A stretch of 64,000 nt of DNA from Kocuria turfanensis (GTDB lineage: Bacteria; Actinomycetota; Actinomycetes; Actinomycetales; Micrococcaceae): positions 1-64,000 of the forward strand of contig NZ_CP014480.1 in the NCBI RefSeq assembly GCF_001580365.1. Direction: 5' to 3'. Every line of letters starts with the position of its first letter. Positions within the stretch are counted from its first letter, which is position 1. Shown one piece after another: positions 1-12,925 of the stretch. The notes under the pieces were generated by a model, which searched no databases, was not told the DNA's origin, and saw nothing but the letters and a program-made list of their open reading frames with translations. The translations under genes and the position numbers were made by a program.

Positions 1-5018
<5,018 letters not shown>

Positions 5019-5158
5019 CCACACCCAGCCCGCGGTGGGCCGGCACGGGCCACGGCTGCACCACCGCAGCACACAATTGCATCCACAGTCATCACTGTGA
5101 CCAGATTTCCCCCCCCACCCCGCCGGCACCGGCGCGGGAGAGCACCGGGGGAGACAGA

Positions 5159-5277
5159 GTTACGGCGGTCATAGCGTGGGGGAAACGCCCGGTCCCATCC
5201 CGAACCCGGAAGCTAAGACCCACAGCGCCGATGGTACTGCACCCGCCAGGGTGTGGGAGAGTAGGACACCGCCGGAC
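5159..5277 (+). rRNA. rrf: 5S ribosomal RNA
   Basis: A 119-base segment starts GTTACGGCGGTCATAGC and ends CACCGCCGGAC. The internal CCCATCCCGAACCCGGAAGC and the GAGAGTAGGACACCGCC 3' part are diagnostic of bacterial 5S rRNA. The two ends pair to form helix I. It lies about 140 bases after 23S in the same operon. Ends may be off by one or two bases. Confidence 0.94.
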
Positions 5278-5293
5278 CACACCGACAAGGGTC

Positions 5294-5323
5294 GAGCCCC
5301 CGCACCACCAGGTGCGGGGGCTC
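5294..5323 (+). terminator. rRNA operon terminator hairpin 1
   Basis: Bases 5294-5306 (GAGCCCCCGCACC) pair perfectly with 5311-5323 (GGTGCGGGGGCTC) around a 4-base loop, 17 bases after 5S. There is no clear T-run, as is common for actinobacterial terminators. Together with the next hairpin it closes the rRNA operon. Confidence 0.85.
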
Positions 5324-5370
5324 CCCACATTAAGCGCAGCACATGACCACACCCCCACCACACCCCCCCA

Positions 5371-5399
5371 GGCCCCGCACCCACCGGTGCGGGGCCTTT
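5371..5399 (+). terminator. rRNA operon terminator hairpin 2
   Basis: An 11-bp perfect stem (5371-5381 with 5386-5396, GGCCCCGCACC/GGTGCGGGGCC) with loop CACC is followed by TTT. It is a second factor-independent type terminator in tandem. The rest of 5278-5586 holds no gene that I can support; only the predicted -10 at its end is noted separately. Confidence 0.82.
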
Positions 5400-5574
5400 C
5401 CTCATGCCCGCACGCGACGCAGGAGGAGAAGCGCCCGACCGGCCTAGCATGAGCGTACGCACCGGCGGCCGACCACTCCTGAGGACCTCGAAGTGCTCCG
5501 CATATGGGTCCCCGCCGGGCCCGACATGATCCTGTGGTCCGGGCCGAGACTGTTCCGGGGCTGTCGCTGCGGCG

Positions 5575-5580
5575 CAGAAT
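5575..5580 (+). promoter_or_regulatory. predicted -10 element, leaderless start
   Basis: CAGAAT ends 6 bases before the ATG at 5587, so transcription would start at or next to the start codon. No Shine-Dalgarno sequence precedes that ATG. The same geometry is seen at 7386 (minus strand) and 56946. No good -35 is seen. Confidence 0.4.
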
Positions 5581-5586
5581 GGGGTC

Positions 5587-6075
5587 ATGTCGGACACCAG
5601 GGGCGCGCAGAGCAGCGAGGGACCACGCGTCGTGGAGGTGGGGGAACAGATGACCGTGGTGGTCGCCGGGAAGGTGCCGATCGACGGGCTGCGGGAGTTC
5701 TTCGATGCGGCGTTCCACGAGTTGGGCCGGCGCATCGACCGCGGGGAGCTCCGCCCGACGGGTCCGGCCCTGTCGCTCTACCACTCGGAACCGGGACCGG
5801 TCGTGGAGCTCGAGGTCGGGTTCCCGGTGGCGGAGCAGGTGGCGTCGGCGGGGTCCGTCGTCGTCGGGCGGATCCCGGCGACCCGCGCGGTGACCTGTAC
5901 TCACCACGGCGACTACGACGGGCTGAGCTCGTCGTGGGAGAGGCTGCGGACCTGGGCGCAGGAGCGGCACCTGCGCCTCGGTGCGCCGCTGTGGGAGGTC
6001 TACGTGACGGAGCCCCGCCCGGGTGACGACCCCCTAGACATGGTGACGGAGCTCTACTGGGCCGTGGAGGCCTGA
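5587..6075 (+). CDS. GyrI-like / AraC effector-binding domain protein
   Basis: This 162-residue soluble protein looks like a stand-alone GyrI-like small-molecule binding domain, the ligand module found at the end of AraC and MerR family activators. Supporting signs are the early ELVF-like strand region, a central YHSEPGPVVELEVGFPV segment and the late stretch VTCTHHGDYDGLSSSWERLRTW, typical of the second half of the fold. It has no DNA-binding domain. Its role is not known from sequence; relatives bind cationic drugs or other small ligands. It is transcribed alone after the rRNA terminators and faces the symporter gene across a shared terminator. Start chosen at the only ATG that keeps the whole domain. 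Confidence 0.75.
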   Translation: MSDTRGAQSSEGPRVVEVGEQMTVVVAGKVPIDGLREFFDAAFHELGRRIDRGELRPTGPALSLYHSEPGPVVELEVGFPVAEQVASAGSVVVGRIPATRAVTCTHHGDYDGLSSSWERLRTWAQERHLRLGAPLWEVYVTEPRPGDDPLDMVTELYWAVEA

Positions 6076-6099
6076 CCGTCGGCTGCACCTGCACGGTGT

Positions 6100-6135
6100 G
6101 ACGCAGGCCCCGACCTTGCGGTCGGGGCCTGCGTC
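6100..6135. terminator. bidirectional terminator between convergent genes
   Basis: A perfect 16-bp stem (6100-6115 with 6120-6135; GACGCAGGCCCCGACC) with loop TTGC sits between the stops of two convergent genes (6075 and 6154). Its symmetry lets it serve both. Confidence 0.85.
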
Positions 6136-6153
6136 GTGGACGGAGTCGCCGGA

Positions 6154-7386
6154 TCAGCGGCCGGAGACGAGGACCTGCGCGTCGTCCTGCTCGGCGGCCA
6201 CCTCCGCCGCGTCCCCGCGCCTGCCGACGAGCTTGTCCACGACCACGGCGATCGCGCCGTCGCCCGTGACGTTGGTCGCCGTGCCGAACGAGTCGATGGC
6301 GATGTAGGTGGCGATCATGAGCCCGACGGCGGTCTCGTCGAAGCCCAGCATGCTCTGCAGGACCCCCACGGCGGCCATGATGGCCCCTCCCGGGACGCCG
6401 GGGGCCGCCACCATCGTGACCCCCAGCATGAGGATGAATCCCAGGAAGGTCAGGTTGTCGATGGGCATCCCGGTGATCGTCATGATGGCCAGCGAGAAGA
6501 GGACGATCTTCATGGTGGAGCCGGCCAGGTGGATGGTGGCGCACAGCGGAACAGCGAACCCCGCGACCGGCTTGCTGACGCCGTTGGCCTCGGCGCACTT
6601 GAGGGTCACCGGAATGGTGGCGGCGGAGGAGGACGTGCCCAGGGCCGTCGCGTATGCCGGGAGCATGTTCTTGAGGAGCACCAGCGGGTTGCGCCGGGCG
6701 TAGGCACCGGCGATCCCGTACTGGACCAGCAGCAGGACGATCGTCAGGACGAGGGCGAGCACCACGACCTTGAAGAAGGTCGAGATCACGGCGGCGATCT
6801 GGCCGTTCATGGTGAGGCCCATGAACATCCCGAAGATGTAGACGGGGAGCAAGGGGATGATGACGAGCTCCACGATCCGCATGATGATCCGCCGGAGGTC
6901 GTCCATGGTCCGGTGCAGGGTGTCGCCCGGGATGAGCGTGATCCCCACCCCCAGGCAGAACGAGAGCAGCAGCGCCGTCATGACACCGAAGACGGGGTCC
7001 ATCTCGAGGACGAAGTACCCCGTGAGGGCGCTCTCCTCCGGATTGGCCAGCGGATTGACGTCCTGCTGCCCGCCCAGCAGCCAGGGGTAGCTGCCGCGGG
7101 CGACGAGGAAGGCCAGAACGCCGGAGAAGACGGTGGACGCGTAGGCGATACCTGCCGTGATGCCGAGCCACTTCCCCGCTCCCCGCCCGAGGTCCGCGAT
7201 GGCAGGGGTGACGAGGCCGAGGATGAGCAACGGGACGATGAAGCCGAGGAAGGCGCTGAAGAGGCCGTTGAACGTCAGGAACACCCGTGCGAGCGGTTCG
7301 GGGAAGAACAACCCGCAGGCGATGCCCAGGACGATGCCGAGGAGCACGCGCACCAGCAGGTGGGACGTGAGGGGTTTCTTGGTCAT
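6154..7386 (-). CDS. dicarboxylate/amino acid:cation symporter (DAACS family)
   Basis: A 410-residue integral membrane carrier of the glutamate/dicarboxylate/serine symporter family (sodium or proton coupled). It has about eight hydrophobic helices starting LLVRVLLGIVLGIACGLFF. The serine-rich re-entrant loop GTSSSAATIPVT, the helix containing GSTMKIVLFSLA and the unwound helix with DSFGTATNVTGDGA are the family hallmarks for substrate and cation binding. The substrate cannot be fixed; the divergence from the dctA product elsewhere in this window suggests an amino acid or a different acid. It is a single gene and ends at the shared terminator. The ATG at 7386 has no Shine-Dalgarno but lies 6 bases after a GATAAT box, suggesting a leaderless message. 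Confidence 0.9.
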   Translation of the reverse strand: MTKKPLTSHLLVRVLLGIVLGIACGLFFPEPLARVFLTFNGLFSAFLGFIVPLLILGLVTPAIADLGRGAGKWLGITAGIAYASTVFSGVLAFLVARGSYPWLLGGQQDVNPLANPEESALTGYFVLEMDPVFGVMTALLLSFCLGVGITLIPGDTLHRTMDDLRRIIMRIVELVIIPLLPVYIFGMFMGLTMNGQIAAVISTFFKVVVLALVLTIVLLLVQYGIAGAYARRNPLVLLKNMLPAYATALGTSSSAATIPVTLKCAEANGVSKPVAGFAVPLCATIHLAGSTMKIVLFSLAIMTITGMPIDNLTFLGFILMLGVTMVAAPGVPGGAIMAAVGVLQSMLGFDETAVGLMIATYIAIDSFGTATNVTGDGAIAVVVDKLVGRRGDAAEVAAEQDDAQVLVSGR

Positions 7387-7392
7387 GGGCCA

Positions 7393-7398
7393 ATTATC
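7393..7398 (-). promoter_or_regulatory. predicted -10 (GATAAT) for symporter, leaderless
   Basis: On the minus strand GATAAT (one mismatch from TATAAT) is followed by 6 bases and then the start codon at 7386. This predicts a transcript starting at the ATG. Confidence 0.5.
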
Positions 7399-7448
7399 GG
7401 CCCCGGAGAAGGCCTCACGAACCGGAAGGGGCCCGGGCGGGCCTCCTT

Positions 7449-7454
7449 TAGAAT
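7449..7454 (+). promoter_or_regulatory. predicted -10 (TAGAAT) for repeat protein gene
   Basis: TAGAAT fits the actinobacterial TANNNT -10 rule. It overlaps the in-frame ATG at 7453, so that ATG would not be transcribed. This favours the downstream GTG at 7543, which has a GAGGAG ribosome-binding site. Confidence 0.4.
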
Positions 7455-7542
7455 GGAGGACGATCAATTGGCGGACCCGTGTGCGGTCCCCTTCGACATC
7501 CACGAGCGCCGCCCCCTTCCGGACGGCACAGAGGAGCGGTAC

Positions 7543-9768
7543 GTGTCCGAGTCTTCCCAGCACGGTTCCCAGGGCGATCGCCGGAACAGCGGTTCCGGCG
7601 ACCGTCGGTCCGGCGCAGGCGCCCGACGCGACGGCGGCCGCTCGAGCGGCGCGCCTCGCCGCAGCTTCTCCCGCGACGACGAGCGGTCCGCTGGTCGACC
7701 CGGTGGCGACGGCCGTTCGCAGGGCTTCCGGGGCCGCAGCGACGACCGCCAGGGTGAGGGCCGTGGTGGCTACGCCCCGCGCGGTGACCGGCGGGATGAT
7801 CGCCGTGGTGACAGCCGTGGTGACAGCCGGGGCGAGAACCGCGGGGGCTACCGTGACCAGCGTCCGGCACAGGGCGAGCGTCGTGACGCCCGATCCGGGG
7901 ACCGGGGGCCTCGCCGTGACGGCGAGGGACGGACGGAGGGCTACCGTGGGCGCCGTGACGAGGCTCAGGGTGACCGCCGCGGTGGGTACGCCGCGCGCGG
8001 TGACCGCCGTGACGAGGGTCAGGGCGAGCGCCGCGGTGGGTACGCTCCGCGCGGTGACCGGCGTGACGACCGCCGTGACGACCGGCGTGGTGGCTACCCG
8101 GACCGCGGTGAGGGCTACCGCGGCCGGGGCGACGAGCGTCAGGGTGAGCGGGGGCCGCGCCGTGATGGTGAGGGCTACCGTGGGCGCCGTGAGGAGGGCC
8201 AGGGTGACCGCCGCGGTGGGTACGCCCCGCGCGGTGACCGCCGTGACGACCGGCGTGGTGGCTACCCGGACCGCGGTGAGGGCTACCGCGGCCGGCGTGA
8301 GGAGGGTCAGGGCGAGCGCCGCGGTGGGTACGCTCCGCGTGGTGACCGCCGTGACGACCGGCGTGGTGGCTACCCGGACCGCGGTGAGGGCTACCGCGGC
8401 CGGGGCGACGAGCGTCAGGGTGAGCGGGGGCCGCGCCGTGATGGTGAGGGCTACCGTGGGCGCCGTGAGGAGGGCCAGGGTGACCGCCGCGGTGGGTACG
8501 CCCCGCGCGGTGACCGCCGTGACGACCGGCGTGGTGGCTACCCGGACCGCGGTGAGGGCTACCGCGGCCGGCGTGAGGAGGGTCAGGGCGAGCGCCGCGG
8601 TGGGTACGCTCCGCGTGGTGACCGCCGTGACGACCGGCGTGGTGGCTACCCGGACCGCGGCGAGGACTACCGGGGCCGCCGTGACGACCGCACGGAGGTC
8701 TCCACGCACCGTCACCGCGCCCCCGAGATCGACGAGGACATCACGGGACGGGAGCTCGACAAGCCGACCCGCGCCCAGCTGGGGGCCCTGGAGCCCCGCA
8801 ACGCCGAGGCCGTCGCCAAGCACCTGGTCATGGCCGGCCGCTACCTGTCCGACGACCCCGCGCTGGCCCTCGAGCACGCACAGGCCGCGGGCCGCCGCGG
8901 CGGCCGCATCGCCGCGGTCCGGGAGGCCACGGGCGTCGCGGCCTACGAGGCGGGGGACTACGCGCTCGCGCTCAAGGAGCTGCGCACGTTCCGCCGGATG
9001 ACCGGCGCCGAGATCCACCTTCCGCTCATGGTCGACTGCGAACGCGCGCTGGGCCGCACCGACAAGGCGGTCGAGCTCGCGACGTCCGAGGCCGCCGCGT
9101 CCCTCGAGACCAGCGAGCGGGTCGAGCTCGCCATCGTTCTCGCCGGCATGCGCCGTGACCAGGGGGACGCCCAGGGCGCCGTCGACGCGCTGAGCATCCC
9201 GCAGCTCGACAAGAACCGTGGCTTCTCCTACAGCCCGCGCCTGTTCCGCGCCTACGCCGAGGCCCTCCGGGGTGTCGACCGGGCACGCGAGGCGCTCACC
9301 TGGGACCGGCAGGCCGTGGTGGCCGAGGCGGCGCTCGGGATCGGCCAGTTCGCCGAACCCGAGATCCTCGACTTCGACGACGAGGAGGAGACCGAGCAGG
9401 CACCGCCCACCGGCGTCGCCCTGACCGAGCCGGAGACGGCCACGGAGGACGCGCCCACCGCCGAGTCCGCGGGCGCCGTGGTGTCCGAGGACACCCGGGC
9501 AGGTCTGCGGGAGGAGCCGGCCGACAGCACGGACGACAGCGCCGAGCACGAGTCCGACGACGTGCTCGACGAGGGTGCCGACGAGGAGCCCGAGGACGAC
9601 GAGGGCGCTTCGGACGGCGATCTGGATCCCGACGACGACTTCGAGGGCGGGTCGGAGGACGACCTGGACCCGGACGACGACGAGGAGCTCCTGGATCCCG
9701 AGGACCACGGTGCCGCCCCGCACGATCCGTCCGACGACGGCGAGGGACGCGGTGCCCAGGATGTCTGA
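7543..9768 (+). CDS. Arg/Gly-rich repeat protein with helical-repeat domain and acidic tail
   Basis: A 741-residue protein of three parts. Residues about 1-395 are low-complexity and strongly basic, built from repeats such as RRGGYAPRGDRRDDRRGGYP and YRGRREEGQGER, like eukaryotic RGG boxes. Residues about 405-615 are alpha-helical with TPR-like pairs (AVAKHLVMAGRYLSDDPALA and following) and are conserved in Micrococcaceae, where they are often mislabelled primosomal protein. The last 130 residues are very acidic (DPDDD, EEPEDDEG). Charges therefore run plus, neutral, minus. No enzyme motif is visible. RNA binding or condensate formation is an inference from composition. Start: GTG with GAGGAG 7 bases upstream; the frame also stays open further 5'. 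Its last 8 bases overlap the next gene, implying translational coupling. Confidence 0.82.
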   Translation: MSESSQHGSQGDRRNSGSGDRRSGAGARRDGGRSSGAPRRSFSRDDERSAGRPGGDGRSQGFRGRSDDRQGEGRGGYAPRGDRRDDRRGDSRGDSRGENRGGYRDQRPAQGERRDARSGDRGPRRDGEGRTEGYRGRRDEAQGDRRGGYAARGDRRDEGQGERRGGYAPRGDRRDDRRDDRRGGYPDRGEGYRGRGDERQGERGPRRDGEGYRGRREEGQGDRRGGYAPRGDRRDDRRGGYPDRGEGYRGRREEGQGERRGGYAPRGDRRDDRRGGYPDRGEGYRGRGDERQGERGPRRDGEGYRGRREEGQGDRRGGYAPRGDRRDDRRGGYPDRGEGYRGRREEGQGERRGGYAPRGDRRDDRRGGYPDRGEDYRGRRDDRTEVSTHRHRAPEIDEDITGRELDKPTRAQLGALEPRNAEAVAKHLVMAGRYLSDDPALALEHAQAAGRRGGRIAAVREATGVAAYEAGDYALALKELRTFRRMTGAEIHLPLMVDCERALGRTDKAVELATSEAAASLETSERVELAIVLAGMRRDQGDAQGAVDALSIPQLDKNRGFSYSPRLFRAYAEALRGVDRAREALTWDRQAVVAEAALGIGQFAEPEILDFDDEEETEQAPPTGVALTEPETATEDAPTAESAGAVVSEDTRAGLREEPADSTDDSAEHESDDVLDEGADEEPEDDEGASDGDLDPDDDFEGGSEDDLDPDDDEELLDPEDHGAAPHDPSDDGEGRGAQDV
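8101..8652 (+). repeat. two perfect 276-bp tandem copies inside the repeat gene
   Basis: Bases 8101-8376 and 8377-8652 are identical when read by eye, including silent positions. Each copy encodes 92 residues and is itself made of two related halves of about 40 residues. Partly degenerate units of the same family extend to about 7780 upstream and 8695 downstream. The period is a multiple of three, so gain or loss keeps the frame. Confidence 0.93.
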
Positions 9769-10765
9769 GCGCCTTCTCGACCGCTACGACGCGGTCCTGA
9801 GCGACCTGGACGGCGTCGTCTACGCCGGTCCGCACGCGATCCCGGGGGCACCGGAGGTCCTGCGCCGGATCTCCTCGGAGGGCGTGCCCGTGATCTACGT
9901 GACGAACAACGCCTCGCGCTCCGTCGCCACGGTCGCCGCGCACCTCACGGACCTGGGCGTGCCCACGAGCCCCGAGTGCGTGGCGAGCTCGGCCCAGGCC
10001 GGCGCCGAGCTCCTGGCGCAGCGTCTGCCCGCCGGCACGAAGGTGCTCCTCACGGGGTCGCAGGCTCTCGCGGACGTGGTCGCGGACGCGGGGCTCGTGC
10101 CGGTCCGCACGCAGGAGGAGGAGCCCCGCGCCGTCATCCAGGGGTTCGACCCCGGCATCGGCTGGGCCCAGCTGGCCGAGGCGTCCTACACCCTCGCCGA
10201 TCCCGACGTGCTGTGGGTCGCGACCAACACCGACCTCTCGATCCCGCAGGCGCGGGGACTGGCCCCGGGCAACGGGACCCTGGTGGCGGCGGTCGCCGCC
10301 GCCACCGGTCGTGCGCCGGTGGTGGCGGGCAAGCCGGAGGCCCCCATCTTCCGCACCGCCGCCGAGCGCGCCGGCAGCGCACGGCCCGTGGTGCTGGGGG
10401 ACCGGCTCGACACCGACATCCGGGGCGGCAACGCCGCCGGGTTCGCCACGGTGGCCGTCCTCACCGGCGTGGACACGCTCGAGACCATCCTGGCCGCGTG
10501 CAGCGCGGAGCGCCCCGACCACGTCGTCGGGACCCTGGAGGAGCTCTTCGCCCCCTGTCCGGAGGTCGAGGTCACCGCCGCGCCGGGCGGCCACGAGGCG
10601 CGCTGCGGGACGGCGACCGCCCAGACGGACGGCACCCGGGTGCGGATCCGGGGGTCCCGGGGAGACCTCGACGCCTGGCGGGCCGCGTGCGGGGCCTGGT
10701 GGGCCGCGCACCCCGACGCGGAGGCGCCCGTGGCCCCGGTCCTGGAGTGGGAGGCCGCGGCATGA
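9761..10765 (+). CDS. HAD-IIA family sugar/phosphoglycolate-type phosphatase
   Basis: A 334-residue cytosolic phosphatase of the haloacid dehalogenase superfamily, subclass IIA (NagD/pyridoxal-phosphatase-like). Motif I is VLSDLDGVVY (nucleophile Asp), motif II the threonine in IYVTNNASRS, and motif III/IV are the lysine in VVAGKPEAPIF and the acidic GDRLDTDI. The C2 cap lies between motifs II and III. The physiological substrate cannot be read from sequence; phosphoglycolate, pyridoxal phosphate or sugar phosphates are possible. About 80 C-terminal residues after the phosphatase core are extra and look like a small alpha/beta domain. The gene starts 8 bases inside the upstream gene and ends in an ATGA overlap with the next, so it belongs to one operon with them. 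Confidence 0.88.
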   Translation: MSERLLDRYDAVLSDLDGVVYAGPHAIPGAPEVLRRISSEGVPVIYVTNNASRSVATVAAHLTDLGVPTSPECVASSAQAGAELLAQRLPAGTKVLLTGSQALADVVADAGLVPVRTQEEEPRAVIQGFDPGIGWAQLAEASYTLADPDVLWVATNTDLSIPQARGLAPGNGTLVAAVAAATGRAPVVAGKPEAPIFRTAAERAGSARPVVLGDRLDTDIRGGNAAGFATVAVLTGVDTLETILAACSAERPDHVVGTLEELFAPCPEVEVTAAPGGHEARCGTATAQTDGTRVRIRGSRGDLDAWRAACGAWWAAHPDAEAPVAPVLEWEAAA

Positions 10766-10986
10766 GCCCCGACGCCGGCACGGCGTCCCCGACGGGTCAC
10801 GCCCGTGTGGACGCGGTGCTCGAGCGGGCCGCGGAGCTGGACGCGCTGCCCGTCGCGGAGCACCCCGGCCGCTACGAGGAACTGCACGCCGACCTCGTCG
10901 CCGAGCTCAACGCCGAGCCGGGGACCGTCCCGGCCGGGCTGGTCCCCGGCCGGGAGGCCGGGCAGGAGCAGAACGGGTCCCGATGA
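10762..10986 (+). CDS. small conserved hypothetical protein, 74 aa
   Basis: A short soluble, acidic protein beginning MSPDAGTASPTGHARVDAVL. It has one predicted amphipathic helix (ARVDAVLERAAELDALP) followed by HPGRYEELHADLVAELN and a Gly/Pro-rich tail. No known domain is recognised. It is linked by ATGA overlaps at both ends to the phosphatase gene and to tlyA, and the same position between these genes is occupied by a similar small ORF in related Micrococcaceae as far as I recall. Translational coupling to tlyA is the clearest thing that can be said. Confidence 0.75.
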   Translation: MSPDAGTASPTGHARVDAVLERAAELDALPVAEHPGRYEELHADLVAELNAEPGTVPAGLVPGREAGQEQNGSR

Positions 10987-11738
10987 GCGCGCGCCTGGAC
11001 CAGGAGCTGACCACCCGGGAGCTCGCCCGCTCCCGCACCGTGGCCGCCCGCTGGATCGCCGAGGGCAGGGTGCTGGTGAACGGCGAGCCGGCCACCAAGG
11101 CCTCCGTCCGCGTCGGCGCCGACGACCGGCTGGAGATCCGGCCCGCGGACGGCCCCGACTACGTCAGCCGCGCAGGCCACAAGCTGGCCGGTGCCCTGAC
11201 GGCCTTCCCGGACATCACCGTGGCGGGCAAGCGCTGCCTCGACGCCGGCGCCTCCACCGGGGGCTTCACCGACGTGCTGCTGCGGGCCGGAGCCCGGGAG
11301 GTGGTCGCCGTGGACGTCGGCCACGACCAGCTCGTGCCCGCGCTGCGGCAGGACGACCGGGTCCGGGTGTTCGAGGGCACGAACGTGCGCTGGATGCGGC
11401 CCGAGGACATCGGCGGCCCGGCCCAGCTGACGGTGTGCGACCTCTCCTTCATCTCGCTGACCCTGGTGGTCGGCCCCCTGGCGGCGGCCACCGTGCCCGG
11501 CGGCGACCTGGTGCTCATGGTCAAGCCGCAGTTCGAGGTCGGCGCCGACCGGCTCGCCCGCACCGGCGTGGTCACCAGCGAGCAGGAACGGGCGCGGGCG
11601 GTCGACGCCGTGGCCGCCGCCGCACGGGCCCACGGGCTCACGGTCCGGGGCCAGGAGCGCAGCCCGCTGCCCGGCCAGGACGGCAACCACGAGTTCTTCC
11701 TGTGGTGCCGCCGGGACGTGGAGAGCGCCACGCCCTGA
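10983..11738 (+). CDS. tlyA: TlyA family 16S/23S rRNA 2'-O-methyltransferase
   Basis: A 251-residue protein with an N-terminal S4 RNA-binding domain (residues about 1-60, LDQELTTRELARSRTVAARW) and an FtsJ-like SAM-dependent methyltransferase domain. The SAM loop is LDAGASTGGFTDVLL; the catalytic Lys-Asp-Lys-Glu set maps to RAGHK, the DLSFISL region, MVKPQFE and the final NHEFFLW. TlyA enzymes 2'-O-methylate cytidines in the ribosomal subunits, and their presence sensitises mycobacteria to capreomycin-type antibiotics. Length and motif order match the family. It starts in an ATGA overlap with the small ORF and is the last gene of that tight group before nadK. Confidence 0.93.
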   Translation: MSARLDQELTTRELARSRTVAARWIAEGRVLVNGEPATKASVRVGADDRLEIRPADGPDYVSRAGHKLAGALTAFPDITVAGKRCLDAGASTGGFTDVLLRAGAREVVAVDVGHDQLVPALRQDDRVRVFEGTNVRWMRPEDIGGPAQLTVCDLSFISLTLVVGPLAAATVPGGDLVLMVKPQFEVGADRLARTGVVTSEQERARAVDAVAAAARAHGLTVRGQERSPLPGQDGNHEFFLWCRRDVESATP

Positions 11739-11860
11739 CTGTCTTCGCCCTCGCGTAGGGTGGTGAGCGGTGCCCGGTCCCGGGCACGGCGCGCAGCACG
11801 GGCCGGTCCCGGTACCGACGACGCCCGCGTGCACCGAGCAGTCCAGAACGGGAGGATCCT

Positions 11861-12925
11861 GTGAGCCGGAAGATCCTGGTCATGGCCCACATGGGCCGGC
11901 AGGAGGCCAAGGACGCCGCGCGCGACTCCTGCCTCCAGCTCCACGACGCCGGACTGGTGCCGGTGATCTCGCGCGCCGACCTCGAGGCGCTCCAGGAGGA
12001 CGGGCTCCCCCTCGTGCCCGTGGAGGTGATCGAGGAGGACGTCTCGCTGCGGGAGATCGAGCTGGTCATGGTGCTCGGCGGGGACGGGTCCATCCTGCGG
12101 GCCGCCGAGCTGGTGCGCAGCGTGGACACTCCGCTGCTGGGCGTGAACCTCGGCCACGTCGGCTTCCTCGCCGAGAGCGAGCGCTCGGACCTCGCCGAGT
12201 CCGTCGAGGCCATCGTGGACGGGCGCTACACGGTGGAGCAGCGCATGACCATCGACGTCACCGTGTGGCAGGACCAGAAGAAGGTCCTGCACACCTGGGC
12301 CCTGAACGAGGCCTCGGTGGAGAAGGGCGACCGCGAGAAGATGATCGAGGTGGTCGTCGAGGTCGACCGGCGGCCGCTGAGCACCTTCGGGTGCGACGGC
12401 GTGGTGCTGGCCACCCCCACCGGCTCCACCGCCTACGCGTTCTCCGCGGGCGGGCCCGTCGTGTGGCCGGAGGTCGAGGCGCTGCTCCTCGTCCCGCTGA
12501 GCGCCCACGCCCTGTTCGCCCGGCCGCTGGTCATCTCCCCGAACTCGATGATGGCCGTGGAGGTCCTCACCCGCACGGACGCCCGGGGCGTGCTGTGGTG
12601 CGACGGCCGGCGGACCACGGAGCTGCCGCCGGGGTCCCGGATCGAGGTGGTGCGCTCGCCGAAGGCGGTCAACCTCGCCCGGATGCACCGCACGCCCTTC
12701 TCCGAGCGGCTGGTCCGGAAGTTCGAGCTGCCCACGACGGGCTGGCGCGGTCCGGTGCCCCCGCAGGAGGCGACCGCGGCCCGGACCGCCGCCCTGCCCA
12801 CCGTCCGCGCCGACGGCGGCGGCCGGGTGGCGGCGCTGCCGAAGTCGACGGTGGGCCACGAGATGCCCCACGACCCGGACCCGGCGACCCTCGGGAGCCG
12901 GCACGAGCGGACGGAGGCCGACTGA
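11861..12925 (+). CDS. nadK: NAD kinase
   Basis: ATP/polyphosphate-dependent NAD kinase, 354 residues, which makes NADP in the cytosol. The diphosphate loop LGGDGSILRAAELV, the NLGHVGFLAESE segment and the glycine-rich TPTGSTAYAFSAGGPVV are the conserved family motifs. The catalytic Asp is in GGDGS. A C-terminal extension of about 60 residues rich in Pro and Ala is beyond the usual domain. The start is GTG at 11861, with GGAGGATCCT just before it. RecN starts directly after its stop with no gap, in the standard actinobacterial order tlyA-nadK-recN. The 122 bases before it hold a possible TAGGGT -10 near 11756. Confidence 0.95.
   Translation: MSRKILVMAHMGRQEAKDAARDSCLQLHDAGLVPVISRADLEALQEDGLPLVPVEVIEEDVSLREIELVMVLGGDGSILRAAELVRSVDTPLLGVNLGHVGFLAESERSDLAESVEAIVDGRYTVEQRMTIDVTVWQDQKKVLHTWALNEASVEKGDREKMIEVVVEVDRRPLSTFGCDGVVLATPTGSTAYAFSAGGPVVWPEVEALLLVPLSAHALFARPLVISPNSMMAVEVLTRTDARGVLWCDGRRTTELPPGSRIEVVRSPKAVNLARMHRTPFSERLVRKFELPTTGWRGPVPPQEATAARTAALPTVRADGGGRVAALPKSTVGHEMPHDPDPATLGSRHERTEAD

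Noticed and set aside
6136..7452. Upstream extension of the repeat-protein frame by more than 400 codons
   Set aside because: This part is antisense to the symporter gene and has no domain. A -10 and a ribosome-binding site place the start at 7543.
7780..8700. CRISPR-like look of regular repeats
   Set aside because: The repeats are directly tandem without unique spacers, in frame and translated. They are a protein repeat.
11735..11761. Promoter for nadK (CTGACT and TAGGGT)
   Set aside because: The spacing of 15 bases is too short and the -35 is poor. It is mentioned only as a possible -10.
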